Source of the DNA: Holothuria scabra
Lineage: Eukaryota > Echinodermata > Holothuroidea > Aspidochirotida > Holothuriidae
Direction: 5' to 3'
Assembly: GCA_037179385.1 (NCBI GenBank)
Contig: CM074195.1
Span: forward strand, 5,264,438 to 5,328,437
DNA: 64,000 nt
Below the pieces are notes generated by a model. That model was not told the origin of the DNA, searched no databases, and was given only the letters and a program-made list of their open reading frames with translations. How positions within the stretch are numbered: position 1 is the stretch's first letter; every line of letters begins with the position of its first letter. Below, in pieces: positions 10,986 through 23,700 of the stretch. Made by a program: the position numbers and the translations under genes.

Positions 10986-11796
10986 TAATGGGGGCATAAA
11001 ATTACCAGGGTTTCTGTCAGGTGTATAAGGGAATTCCCCTCTCTTTTTCTGTCTGGAAGGAGGTAAACATCCCTCCTCTTCATTTAAACAAAGATAGGAG
11101 AAATGTCGCCATCTGTTTGAGGAGAGAAAAACGTTGTAGCAATTTTCAAACCAACTTATAAATGAATAGGCTGAGCACTTCAAATCACACCTTGAAGGGG
11201 CCTTTAGCCTTGAAGCCAGTTCTTCCCCTCTGAAATCACTTGTCCTGTAACTTTGGCCAATGAAAGCATCAATTTGAACTTTGGGTGCAGCAGTTATAAA
11301 CACCAACCTTTTCAGGGGAACCCCTGATTTCTGTATGCATTTTTTTTTTCACCCATTTTCTAAAAGCAGTGATTAATTTAAAGGCAGGCTCAACCAGCTC
11401 CTCTCCCCAAATTGTTTCAATTCTGTTGCAAGGTCACTGCCATTTTTTGTCGTATTTTGTTGGATGGAAACATGGACAGTTAAGTTCCATAATACTGTAC
11501 TTTTAACAAGGCCCGGTGAGATGTGGTCTTCTTGTTGCAAAAGTTATCTTGTCCCAGGTCCAAGAATGAGTCAGGTATGGCTAGCCTAGCTCTGTCAGTA
11601 TGGTACTGTACCAATAGTATAACATTATTATTTTTATACTACTGTATGGCGTAGGCTCAAGTTGAATTTTGACTTGTTTGCATTGACAGTAGTTAATGTG
11701 TCAGTGCTTCCATAAATATCAACACTCACAGATTTTAATGTCAAATCAATCCTGTTTGGTCAACTCATTGAATCTTTGGTTAGTTACAGTACTTAG

Positions 11797-11908
11797 CTGG
11801 CTACATGGAGTTTTATAGCTCAGTGTCTGACAGATTGCTGTAAGTGGAGCAGGTCACAGCCTTTTTTTCAGTCATGGCTCACTAGCTTAATTCCCTATTC
11901 CATACTGT
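11797..11908 (-). repeat. SINE fragment, diverged
   Basis: The shared body GGTCACAGCCTTTTTTTCAG and GGCTCACTAGCTTAATTCCC is recognisable but diverged. A hAT-like element begins just beyond it at 11926. Confidence 0.6.
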
Positions 11909-11925
11909 ACCTTTAGAAGTTTAAA

Positions 11926-12269
11926 CAGGGCTCGATTTTCATGGTTGTCCGATTGTCCGGGACAACTAAAATTTCATTCGGACAACCAAAAGTTTAAGGT
12001 TGGTTGTCCGATGGACAACCATTTTTATCTCACATTGAAGAATTATAAAGCTGACTGATAAACTCTTTCAAATTTTTTGGCCAACCATGTTTCTGTCTTG
12101 AAGTGTTTCTGTCTCTCTATCATCCTAGTTTTTTTCTTCATGAACACAATTACTGTTTTGTAATTGTGTGCAAAGTGTTTCGGACAACCAAATATCATTG
12201 TGGACAACCAAAACTAGTGAAATGGTTGCCCGAAGGACAACCATAAATTTTCCTGAAAATCGAGGCCTG
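11926..12269. mobile_element. hAT-like MITE with repeated GGACAACC subterminal motif
   Basis: The left end is CAGGGCTCGATTTTCA and the right end TGAAAATCGAGGCCTG. GGTTGTCC/GGACAACC occurs several times within about 80 bp of each end, like transposase-binding repeats. Flanks share TTAAA but no exact 8-bp duplication. It lies downstream of XXYLT1. Confidence 0.68.
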
Positions 12270-15050
12270 TTAAACCAGATCCAACTTGAGTCAGCCCCTC
12301 CCACTTGGGCAGTTTCCTCTTGAGTCAGGCTTATTGTTCAGATATAATCCTTCTAGTGTCTCATCACAAAGGCACCAAACAACAGAGTGGTATCTTTCAA
12401 CTGAATTATCATTGCAATAAACTTTCAAGATAAACTTCAGTGAGGAGGACATACTATGGGACAGAACTAACTGTAGTACTGTTACATTCATTTAATAATC
12501 CCTTTAATGATACAAAGAAATAATCTTCGGAGGATACAAAGATCATTAGGGACTTGATGAACAGGCCTGTGAGTAGAGTATTAGCTGCCATCCTGGACTG
12601 ACTTGTTGCCATAGTTCTATTAAAGTTCACAATGGAATGGATCAACAGCAACTGAAGTGTTTTTTGCAGCCATGGTCATAGATGTGTCAATTATTTCAGT
12701 GTGTGCTATTTCAGGTGGTTGTTATTTGTTTTACTAGTAAAGGGAAGTGTGACTCCCCTTTTGCAGTAGTAAAGTTGAGCCTTTCAAAATTTCTTGAGAG
12801 TGTGTCTTTTGGATGGTACCTTTCCTTGAAGAGGCAATCAGACTTTGTTTTTCAAGTTTTCCATGACTTTAACTCTGCACCACAACCATACATTGAGTTA
12901 AAACTACTACCAGAATTCAAAAATGCATTGAGGCTTGGATGATACATAAATGTTCCATTTCAAATAATGCCATCAGGTACCATAGCTTCTGACTCAAATG
13001 TTGTATGAACTAGCATGTTCAAAAATTAATTTTGTTATCCCAGATGACCTTCGGCCAAAAAATGATCCGTACAGTACTTGTGTTCTGATGATGTGATTGG
13101 TTACTGTATGGATGAGATTGTCAAGTCTTTTGCATCTGTGTGGGATTTTGTTACCTGATAAAATTTCCCGTTCAACAGTCCTTCATGCAAAATTAAAGTT
13201 TCTACATACAGTACTTGAAAGACCTCTTCCATGCCTCTTGATTCTGGTAAGTAATCAACTGAAAAAGGAAAAAAGGTTAATATTTGCTGTCAAGATCTGA
13301 GTGCCTCTCCAAAACATGTTAATGGGGTCAATAAAATTAAGAAAATGCTTTTCAAATTGTTTAAAATTTCCAAATTTGAGATGTGGTTTCCAGATTTGAA
13401 GATTTGCCATGTTTCAGGTTGGCAAACTATCTGTTTAAAGGCTGTGATTCTACACTCCAAACCACAATTTTACACTGGGGTGCCAAACTTCCCAGTTGGT
13501 TCAGCTCTTTGATTGACATCAGATTCCAAAAATGCATTTTGTTACACTTATTTTACCCATTTTGTCATTTCTATGGTTATAAGGGAACCTAGATGAGTTA
13601 GGACTGCTATTCAAAGTTTGACATCTGAAACAGTATTTACAACAGAATCAGCCCTTTTAAAGGCAGCAGTCAGAGATTGTTTTTACAATTTTTTTTAAAG
13701 TTATTACTGTATTTTGCAACACATTTGCACATACGAAGACAGAAAACTAACAAAAGATACAATGATGGTCTAATATTATGACAGCTTCCATTATTAAAGT
13801 TACAGTTACTGTAATAATGGAAGCTGTCTAGTCTTGCATCTCTGTGGAATTTGTTACTCAACAAATATTCAGCAATATTCATTCAGCAGAAATCAACAAA
13901 GAATTGATGTTTTGTCTAACATGGAAGACCTCTTTAATATTTCTATACTCTGGTAGACAATCAGTTTAGAAGGAAAAATTGAGGTGCTGAATCAAAAGGT
14001 TAACATTCTCAGTCAAACACTGCTCATTCATTTACGGAAAAAATGTTTCATACAAAGCAAAACCCATGGTCTCTTTTCTTAAAAATCATGAATCTTGTTT
14101 TAACTATCTAGCTTTTTCTGAAATGTCTTTCATTGTAAAAAGAATTTTCTATCAAATATTTTCTACTCTATGTTTTATTTTCCTAGTTCTACTTTGGATG
14201 GAATACAGGCAAAGCACATTCAATCTGATATTGTGTTTTTTTGTGGTATTTGTTTGTTTGTTTAGTTTTGTTTTTTTTTTGTCTGTACTGCCAGTGTCCC
14301 CTGGCATTCTGCTTGTGGTGACCTTGTGACTTGTACCTCACAGATGTACTGTAACTGACACCAACAGCGATGCATGCTTTCAATTTTGAGCAAACATGTT
14401 AGAAAAAGTGACTAATCACAGGTACTAAAGGTGCTTCTTTCCAAAATGCACCTTAAAGGGAAATATTGTGTTTGTTTTACTTGGAAATTTCATTCTTTTA
14501 ATACCAATATTTATTTGCAAAGAGTAATTAATAATTTAAAATAAGGCAGTATGGTAGCCATCTTTTCAAGAAATAAGTTTCCCTCAGGTGAAAATTCAAT
14601 TGCTTGTTGAGCTCAAGAATAGTTTGCTCACCCAAATGCCGTTGTGTTTTTGTCCGGCCGGTTCGGGTTGTCCTTTTGTTGCAACGTGCTTGTTTCGGTG
14701 TACGTAAAAAAAATGTCCAACATTTCAAAAGATGCAACTTCCATAACTCTTCTTGTGCATAATTTTTTTGAGAAGATGAAGCTATTGTTGGTGTTTATTG
14801 TCGAGACTGACTGCTTTGATAACGACTAGAGCTATTTTCCTTTAATGCTATGTTGGAACATTTTAAACACAATATTTCCCAGAGATATTTATGGAGGGCT
14901 GGGTGAATGGTTTGGAAGAATTGATATACCTCTTCTATCAAATATTGTGACCCATGTTGGTGGAAGCATTGTGTACCAAATATTAATTCAAACAATTTGG
15001 TGAAAGCATCTTTACCCAGAAGCAGTATTTAGTGCAGAGGCATAACCTAA
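12270..15050. other. gene-free DNA downstream of XXYLT1
   Basis: I see no coding exon with splice sites and no recognisable protein. AATAAA at 12416-12421 is a possible distal polyadenylation signal for XXYLT1 but is unproven. One hairpin (13780-13828) stands out. Confidence 0.5.
13780..13828. repeat. perfect 17-bp hairpin
   Basis: GACAGCTTCCATTATTA (13780-13796) is exactly complementary to 13812-13828, with a 15-base loop. No terminator or gene context explains it; it may be a tiny MITE relic. Confidence 0.7.
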
Positions 15051-15301
15051 CCCTTTACCATTGTGCTCCAATCAGGGCATATTTGTGCCCCTTGGGAGTG
15101 GGCAGAGAAGTGGACTTAGCACACCCTGCACCAGCTTTCGTAGGCTATTGCCCCTGTGACCTTAAACTATTGTCTCTCTCGTTGTTGTGGCCGAACTTTC
15201 AGGTACCTACTCGCAGTTTCGAGCTCCGTGTGAAACAGTAAAGTTGGGTGACAGCCGCGCTCTCCGTCTGGGTCCAAAAGGATCCAAACAATGGTAAAGG
15301 G
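15051..15301. mobile_element. piggyBac-like MITE, copy 1
   Basis: This 251-bp element starts CCCTTTACCATTGTG and ends CAATGGTAAAGGG (inverted), flanked by CTAA on both sides (15047-15050 and 15302-15305). Terminal CCC and a four-base TTAA-like target duplication are the piggyBac signature. There is no coding capacity. Confidence 0.78.
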
Positions 15302-17452
15302 CTAAGGTAGGGAGAAGGGATAAACCCCCAATGCCCCCCCTCCTTGTTCCCCCATTACATTTGAAGGTAAAACAGTTGTTAAGAGAAACATGTTAAAGGC
15401 AAAAATATCACAAAAACCACTTTATGAGTACAGTAGTATAGAAATTATTTGTTGAAAAAAACATAATCTGAGAGGCATTTTCAGTCAAAGTTTGTTCTTC
15501 ATGTTATGTGCCAACTTGACGCACCTCTCAACACTCTTCCTGCCCCATATGAAAAAGTCTGGCAACTCCACTCATCAGGTGGTCCACATTGGCAGCCATT
15601 GACATCATAAGAGTTGGCAAGACATCTCCAGCAGGACACCAGAGAGCTACCATGCTCAGCTTGCTCCACACAGGAGTGCATTAATATGCTCATCAAGATA
15701 TAAAAAAATTCTACCAAGAATTTACTTGTAGACCTGGCCTCCTTTATAAAGAAAACTCTCTAATGCACTAACTTTGAGAAACTTTAATAGAAAATGGTAC
15801 TGCACAAGAGTTTTACTTGCTCAAGGTCAGGTCACATGCACTAAAATGTATTAGCAAGCTTTTGCGGTACTGAGCACTCTTCAAGTCTTTCAGTGATGTA
15901 CACATCTTATCAAAACAAAATGACAAAACAAAATGTTGAAATTTATTCACTTAAAATAAAAAAAAAGTCCAGTGCAAAGTAATATATGACTTTCTCGTTG
16001 TACAACTCACATTTATGCTTTGTTTCTCTTTGGAATTGAAACATGTTTTATGACCTTGAAGTTGAATGCTTCCTGTTTTCTTGCGTAGCATGAAGTACAC
16101 AGAGGGCTTGCTTAATCACATCACCCGATAACAGTAAGATTATGATCACATTTTGGCATAAGGTGCAGTAGCTTCCCCCCAAAAACAAAGAAATTCAAAG
16201 ACAGTTATTTAGGTAGTACAACAATGACATCACAAACTTTTGCAAAATCTACCATTTAAATTGAGTGAAAAAATTTAACATTTTATATCTCAGATCAGAA
16301 ACATCCCATGAAGATGGGAGTTGGCCTGTGTGAATTGATCTTCCATGCTCTTTAATATTATATTTTTTAAATTTTTGACCTGAGGTAATCTTTAAAGGGG
16401 AAGTTTAAGTAAAACATTAATTTTCAAATGTGAAAGAACTAAATCTACTAAGTGTGGTGAAATTTCCATTCAAATTGGACATGTGTTTCTCAAGATGGCA
16501 GCAAATGAAGTTACTTGAATTGTGTTTCAAAGTGAGATTCAGGGCAGCAGAGATTATATCACTTCCTCACCAACAAGGATTGCTTTGTTTCCCTTTGTTT
16601 TTTTTCAGACTGTGTTGTGTTGACCTTGATGTCAATAGTAATAGGACCTCCCCATGGGGACTGCAAATTTTGAAGAGTTCTAGTGCCACTTATGCAATCA
16701 CATTTTGATCCCTACAGCCCTATGGGGATTGCAAAGTTTAACAAGTTCTCATGCCAATTATGTAATCCCATTTTGATAACATGGTACTGTTAAGGAGAAA
16801 ATAGGCTGTAAAATTTAAAGAAAAACGAAAGACTGTCCATTAATGCGGGGATGTGAAGTTATATGTGCTTGCTTCAAGTTCACTGTTTGTTGAAAATGTA
16901 ACAACTTTACTTGAGAACCACACATTGGATTTAAATGCAAATTTCACCAAAATGCTAAGAATAACATATCAAAACGTGATATACCTTAAACCCTTCTTTT
17001 AAGTCTTGGAAAAACAAGGACAGAAAACAGCATACAATAGACTGCATTTTATTGTCTCCCTTCAAATTTTATTGCCACTATTTTACTCATGTGCTAGCAA
17101 AGAGAAACAAAAACTAGATATGAAATGGTCCTAGAGCTTGCTTTGTGCTCCATATAAAATAAGGAGAAATACTTCTCTTTTCACAACAACAGTACAAATT
17201 ATACACTGTGGAAAATGACAAATTAACACAAAATTTCATGTCACTTTCTTACAACAGTAAATACCACATTTAAAGTGCAATTGTTGAACACCTTTACAAA
17301 TTTGTGTGAAATTAATTTCTTGACCAATCTCTCATACAAATCTCTAAATTATACCTTTATTACAGTACATCAGAATAAACTTTGAAAAATATGTTAACAT
17401 TATTGAGTTGATACTACAACAGAAATGCAAGAGGATTCTCACTATATGAAAT
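15302..17452. other. gene-free intergenic DNA
   Basis: AT-rich, with no supportable exon, RNA gene or complete element. Short open frames are scattered and lack family similarity. Confidence 0.5.
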
Positions 17453-18655
17453 GTTTACTAGCTTGAAGGTTTACAATATCGAAGATTTTGATAATGGAGA
17501 GGGTTCAATAGATTAAAGGTTCACTAACTGTAAGGTTCACTAGCTCAAAGATTTTGACAATAGAGAGGGTTCATTAGACTAAAGGTTCACTAGCTTGAAG
17601 GTTCACTAGATCAAAGATTTTGATAATAGAGAGGGTTGATTAAAGATTCACTAGCTTGAAGGTTCACCAGATCAAAGATTTTGACAATAGAGAGGGTTCA
17701 TTACATCAAAGTTTCACTAGCCTGAAGGTTCACTAGATCAAAGATTTTGATAATAGAAAGGGTTGATTAAAGATTCACTAGCTTGAAGGTTCACTAGATC
17801 AAAGATTTTGACAATAGAGAGGGTTCATTAGATTAAAGGCCCAGTTCTCTCACCCCAAACACTACCAATTCTCCTAACCTTATACTAAAGCCCCTCCCAC
17901 AGTTGTCTGAAATTCATCCTCATCCAGACACAATCTCAGTTTATTGCTTCAGGGTGAGTATAGAAAAACTCAATTTATATAATCAACACACTCTCAGTAC
18001 CGTTCATGCTGTGTAATATAGGCTTTGGCACTCTGCATTGTTTGAATGAGCTGTCAATCAAAGAGCTGAGCCAATTGAGAATTTCGGTACCCGGGTTCCA
18101 AAATTGTAGTTTGGGGTGAGAGGTTTGGCCCTTTAAGGTTCACTAGCTTGAAGGTTCACAAGATCAAAGATTTTGACAATAGAGATGGTTGACTAAAGAT
18201 TCACTAGCTTGAAGGTTCACTAGATCAAAGATTTTGACAATAAAGAGGGTTCACTAGATTGAAAATTTTGACAACAAAGAGGGTTCACATGATCAAAGAT
18301 TTTGGTAATGGAGAGGGTTCAACAGATTAAAGGTTCACTAACTGTAACATTCACTAGATCAAAGATTTTGATAATGGAGAGGGTTCATTGGATTAAAGGT
18401 TCACTAGCTAAAAGGTTCACTAGATCAAAGACTTTCACAATTGAGAGGGTTCATTAGATTGAAGGTTCACTAGCTTAAATGTTCACTAGATAAAAGACTT
18501 TGATAATGGAGAGGGTTCATTAGATTAAAGGCTCAATAGCTTGTAGGATCAACAAAAAGAAAAAAAAGCTTCAAGGTTCACTAGATAAAAGACTTGACAA
18601 TAGAGAGGGTTCATTAGATTAAAGGTTACTAGATGAAAGGTTCAGTAGATCAAAA
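17453..18655. repeat. GGTTCACTAG minisatellite array
   Basis: About 0.9 kb of irregular tandem copies built from GGTTCACTAGCTTGAAGG, TTCACTAGATCAAAGATTTTG and ACAATAGAGAGGGTTCATTA, with a higher-order unit of roughly 60-70 bp. A MITE interrupts it at 17837-18132. No frame is conserved across units. Confidence 0.88.
17837..18132. mobile_element. CTCACCCCAAAC-terminus MITE nested in minisatellite
   Basis: Inverted ends are AGGCCCAGTTCTCTCACCCC and GGGGTGAGAGGTTTGGCCCT, with TTAA on both sides. The interior (TTTATTGCTTCAGGGTGAG, AATGAGCTGTCAATCAAAGAG) recurs at 51.4 kb. It interrupts the 17.5-18.6-kb array and so inserted after the array formed. Confidence 0.75.
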
Positions 18656-18679
18656 TATGTTTCACATTTGAATGTACAT

Positions 18680-18850
18680 TTGATTAGTGAACCTTCAGTC
18701 TTGCAAGCCTTCAAATCCAGTGAATTTATGATTCTGTGATCATTCAATCAAGGCAACCTTTGATCAAGTGAACCTACAGACTAGTGGTCTTTGATCTAGT
18801 TGGCAACATTCTATCTACTGAACCTTTGGTCTAGTAACCTTCCATCTGAA
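18680..18850. repeat. inverted-sense continuation of the GGTTCACTAG array
   Basis: The same words appear reverse-complemented (AGTGAACCTTCAG, CTTTGATCTAGT, CTGAACCTTTGGTCTAG), so the array ends in an inverted segment and could fold back. Confidence 0.6.
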
Positions 18851-20197
18851 ATGCACACTGTCATATCTTATAGCTCCAAATCATTTGCATTTCCCATAAT
18901 TCATTGTGTTCCTAACATTTCCCACAATTCGTTACAGTGACACCATAATCCAAAATAAATTTCTCTGCAATAATAGAGGGAATACTGCCCTCCAGCCATA
19001 TCATGAATTCAACTCTACAATGGGGAGGCTCCTGTTAAAGAGAAAGATTTGCCTATCTAAGAAATATAAATTAACTTTCATTGCTTTTTAGCAACTTATA
19101 GCATTTTCTACTTGTAGAATGTGACCCACTCCAGAAGCCCACTATTTTGTCCCCTTCAGAAGATAGTCTGGCTACTAGCCTGAAAGAGACCCTTACTGAC
19201 ATACCCCCAAGGGTCCTAAGCCACACCACCAGACAGTACTGAAATCGGTAACTACAAATTGAGTGAATGTTTTTCTTTTTTTTTTTGCAATATCAAATTT
19301 GCAAAAATCTATTGCATGGCATTTCTCAAAAAACATTTCATTGTGCAATAAGTGTGTATTGCTACCAGAAAAGTCAAGGCTCGACTTTTGTGTTAGTATT
19401 CCACACATGACTGGCAACTTTCTCAATTACTTTGAGAGGCAGAAATGTGATAGGTGCATATCTATTGTTCCAAAAGATAAGACATTTTACAAAATGGTGC
19501 TTAAATTCAGTGCAACTTTCTTTCATTAATACTGTACTTTGTCAGAATTTGCCATACTGACTTAATTAACACTTTTCAATAACACATGCATAACTTGGTA
19601 TTGCTCTTAAAAAGTTGGCGAATGGTGTTGGTATTCAATTATTAACAGTAAGCATGTTTTATAGCTAACGAAAAAGCAGCTCTTATCTCACAGCTACAAA
19701 TAACAAAGCTTCATTATTTCTTGAGATAAAATTTGATTAACTACATACACAGAAATGAGCTCCTTCCTAAAGACACTGAAACTGATTACATCAAAATTAA
19801 ATTCAATTGTGATACATTACAGTAAATGTATTTACAATGAGCTGCAGTTACTGTCATGTGCCTTGCACTTTTTTCAAACCTTCTCAATACTTCAAAAACA
19901 AGCATTTTTCTGAAAGACCATTGCAAAAGATATTTTCATGAGAGAGCTCTAGCTTTTCTTTCTCAAACTACTTCAAAGTACATATATTTGTTCAATAATT
20001 AGCTCTCCTCTGTCTACTATTCTCTTCATGAAATCCACCGTTTCCAGAAAACTGTTTCACACTTTTAAAACAGTGGTAACACTACAACAAATTTGGATCT
20101 GATTCAGATCTGATTTTTGTGAGTTTTTTGTTAAAAGCTTCTACATCTTCGGTCAAAAGGAGCCAAATATTTAATAACAAGAGCCCAAGGGCACTAT

Positions 20198-21900
20198 GGT
20201 TCCTTGCATTAAAGATGATATTGTATTAAGGTAGTCCCAAGGTAAGGCATAATTTGCACCTTTAACCCCAATGACTTTTGGCCATCACCCAAAAACATAG
20301 GGGCACATTAAATTTCAAAATCATACAAGCACTTGCCGTTTGAGAGAAATGGAACACTAAACTTTTCAAATTATCACACTGCACACTGCCCACTTCCATG
20401 CGACAAATACATTCATCACCTTTCACTAAAATGTCATTTACTTGAGTTTGGGGTAGTATAGGAGGTTAGTTAATTGCCTTTTTGGTCAATCTCAACAATT
20501 CAAATCCAGACCTTAAAAAGAAGTCACAAAGGTCAAATACAGTCAAAGTAGATCAAAACTGATTTTAAATAAACACAGTCTCTTCTGCACCAAAGAAATT
20601 TAACAGTCATCTGGTCATTCCTGACCACCAAAATTTATGATGGATGACTAGAAATTATGTCATGGTTGTCCTTTAGACTACCCAATGTGTTTGCCTGAAA
20701 AGCAAAAATAAGGAAAAGCCCACAATTCTGCTACTAAAGGCAGCCCGATAGTGATTTATTACCACCAATTTCTTCTTCACAATTTGGCTAGAAGACCAAG
20801 AAACAAACATACAGTAGCTCTGTAGAATCTAATAAATGACTTTCAACTTGACCTTTTAACCTAAAGAGGGTGTTAGAAACAGCATTGTAGTCCCTAGGGT
20901 AAAAGCAGAGGTAAAGAAGAGAAACTGCTTTGCACTGTGAATAACTTTATTCAATACTGTATGTGAGTAAAAAGGTTGTTTTTAATAATAATTGCATTAC
21001 TGTCCTGATTGTTAACTAAACTGCTTTTAGACTGAGAGGGGGTTATAATTCTTCTTTTCTTTTATACATTGCATTTGTCTAAAGGCATTAAACTTCAGCT
21101 GGACTTTTAAACCAATTGAACAAAGACCCAAAGAGTCTTCACGTGCACTTTACTTAGACGAACACAACTTTCCATTATTTCCACTATGTTACTTGGTTAT
21201 TGAGTAATAGCACCGCATACCTGGCATTGCAATAGGCCTACATATGACCTACATGTACACACTAGCCTGTCATTTAAATGTCAGTAACTCAAGTAACAAA
21301 CATTGTAGGAGGGTAGTGTAATAGCCTTTTTGGTTCGTCTGATCAAGACAAATCTTGACATCACAAAAAAGTCACAAAAAAGTCACAAAGGTCAAAAGGT
21401 CAAATGAGGTCAAGTGAGGTCAAGGGGGTCATCACGTGCATTTCACTTAGACGAACACAAATCTCCATTACACCACCCCTCTAAAATGTTTCAGTGGCAA
21501 GATATCAATAAAACATTACTTTTTGACCTTTTGACCCTTTCCAATTATTTTGGTTAATGTACCAACATTTTCACCTCCTACCAATCTAACTTATCCTAAA
21601 ATGATGCCACTGCTTGAACAACGGATACTGAGTTACAGCTACTAACAGAAATTCAGTTTTTGGCCTCTGGTGATCACCAGTGACCTTTGACCTCCACCAA
21701 AAATGATAGGGCACATCTACTCCACAACATCTACATACATACCAAGTTTGAAAAAAATTGATCACTCGGTTATTGAGTTATCGCACCACATACCTCGCAT
21801 TCCAATTCGTCACATACACACACACACACACACATACACACACACACACACATACATACGCCAAGGTGACTGCATAGGTTCCTTTGTTACACAAGGAACC
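20198..21900. mobile_element. related HINE/pearl-like element, longer and degenerate
   Basis: The left end is GGTTCCTTG and the right end is the hairpin GGTTCCTT-TGTTACAC-AAGGAACC (21877-21900), preceded by a CA repeat (21816-21854). The interior has TGACCTTTGACCTCCACC-type words shared with the 61-kb element but no regular array. Confidence 0.5.
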
Positions 21901-23603
21901 AAAAAGTCACAAAAGATCTGGTTGTAATTCCTTCTAGTGTGACTGGGCAGTTTACATCTGTTTAAGTTAAAGTAGGTATCAATGCAGGGTATTAAGACTT
22001 TCTAAAGGATAACTGTATTTGGAGTCAAAACCATTGTTTTTGGCATAAAAGCACCATCAGGGGGGAAAACCAACACAAAATCGCAAACAGTTATACTTTT
22101 TATGTAAAATTCAACAAAATATGCATATGTAGTACCAAGAGAAAAGGGTTAGCAAGACTTTAATTACTTACCATGGAGCATATTAAAAATACTGTTTATT
22201 TCTCATTGCAATATTTTATTTCAAGCTCCAAAATGGTACATATATTCTTGCACAGATCTCTTCGCATTTTATACTTTTCTTCTTTTCTGAGTAACAATAT
22301 TCTGTTATCTGTACAAAAGTAGTAAATAATTCATCTGATAACAAAATTTCAGAGCACTCTGTTAAAGTAAAAGTTTAATTCCAGACAGGAGTGGTGGAAC
22401 AAAAAGAACATGGGAAGGGGGGGGGGGTGCCACTAAGACTACCTATGCAGAGCACCATCCTCAGTTGGCACATAGTGCGAAAGAAAAATTTTGACATTGC
22501 AAGCCCCTTTCTCCTTCACAGGGAGCCAGAAATTGCACTTCTCGAGTACACTAGGCTGAATATACCCTGCCTTAGAATATAAATCTCATGCCTGTTATAC
22601 TCATTAGCACCCATTTCAAAATTGTCCCTGCATATTAATGGAAGTACAACACAATAAATTTTTATTGGAAGATATAATATCATACATGGTATAATGTCAT
22701 ATATGATGGAATTTAGAGGCAAGAAATCTAGTGTTTGCATGGGTTACCCAGACACCTGACATGAATCATGATCAGGTACCCGGTTCCTTCCAGTTGTTTT
22801 TGCTTCCTGCACAAGCACTTAATTATTAAGCATCACAGACTATTAAACATATCGAGCACTTTCCTTCCTGTCTAAAATAAAGTGACTTGTGTAAGCCTGT
22901 TAAAACAACTTAGTACAGCCCTTCCTTCAAGTAAGACTTTCATATATATATACAACACGAGTAGCAAAAGTACAAGAAGAAAGCCTTTTATGGTTGTGCT
23001 AGCAACCACTGGGACCTTTATTGACAGTTACCCTCCTGTTCCCCCCTTAACCATCCACCACCCCAACTCCAGCAGTCACAATTTTTGTGTGACTTTCTTG
23101 ATGGTTAGCCCATCTATTAAGAATAAGCTACCATTCAAACTTGAATACTTAGGGTCTTAATCATTCCACGAATCCCGATCCTCCTTTCCCCTCTATTCTG
23201 GAAGCAAGGTATCATCTTCTTCCATGTCATTATAAAATATTAAACTTATAACAATGTTATCATTAACTGACCAGCAGCTAAACAAATGAAACTATACATA
23301 TGCATGAGCTAAAGAGCAGGTACACTACAACAATTTCCAAAGGGATTACAGCTCCATATTTTTGTGAGTTTTGGTTAAACCATATTCAATCTCTGGTCAG
23401 AGGGATCCCTCAAAAAATTGCCAAAAATAAAACTAACAATTTTGTGAAATCACATAAATTTAACAGGCCTACTTATCGAACATATGCACAGAATATAGAT
23501 TAATTTTGCACAAGTATTACTGCCTTGGCCCCCAAATTGCAGAGCTATTTAGATTGAGTTTTACATCCCATTTTGCCTCTGTTGAGCACCAAGCCCAATG
23601 GTA

Positions 23604-23700
23604 GTAGGTTCCATTTTTAAAGTCTTTGGTACAGCCTGGACAGGACTTGAACTTCAGACCTCCTGACTGCAAGTCAGATGCTTTAAGCACTAGTTATATA
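23604..23700 (-). repeat. tRNA-like SINE head relic
   Basis: The block TTTTTAAAGTCTTTGGTACA matches the SINE segment just after the tRNA-like head. Adjacent GGACTTGAACTTCAGACC resembles a reverse-strand B box. The body is absent, so this may be a related family. Confidence 0.45.

Noticed and set aside
10002..11306. Long minus-strand frames over XXYLT1 exon 2
   Set aside because: Shadows of the strongly coding plus-strand exon.
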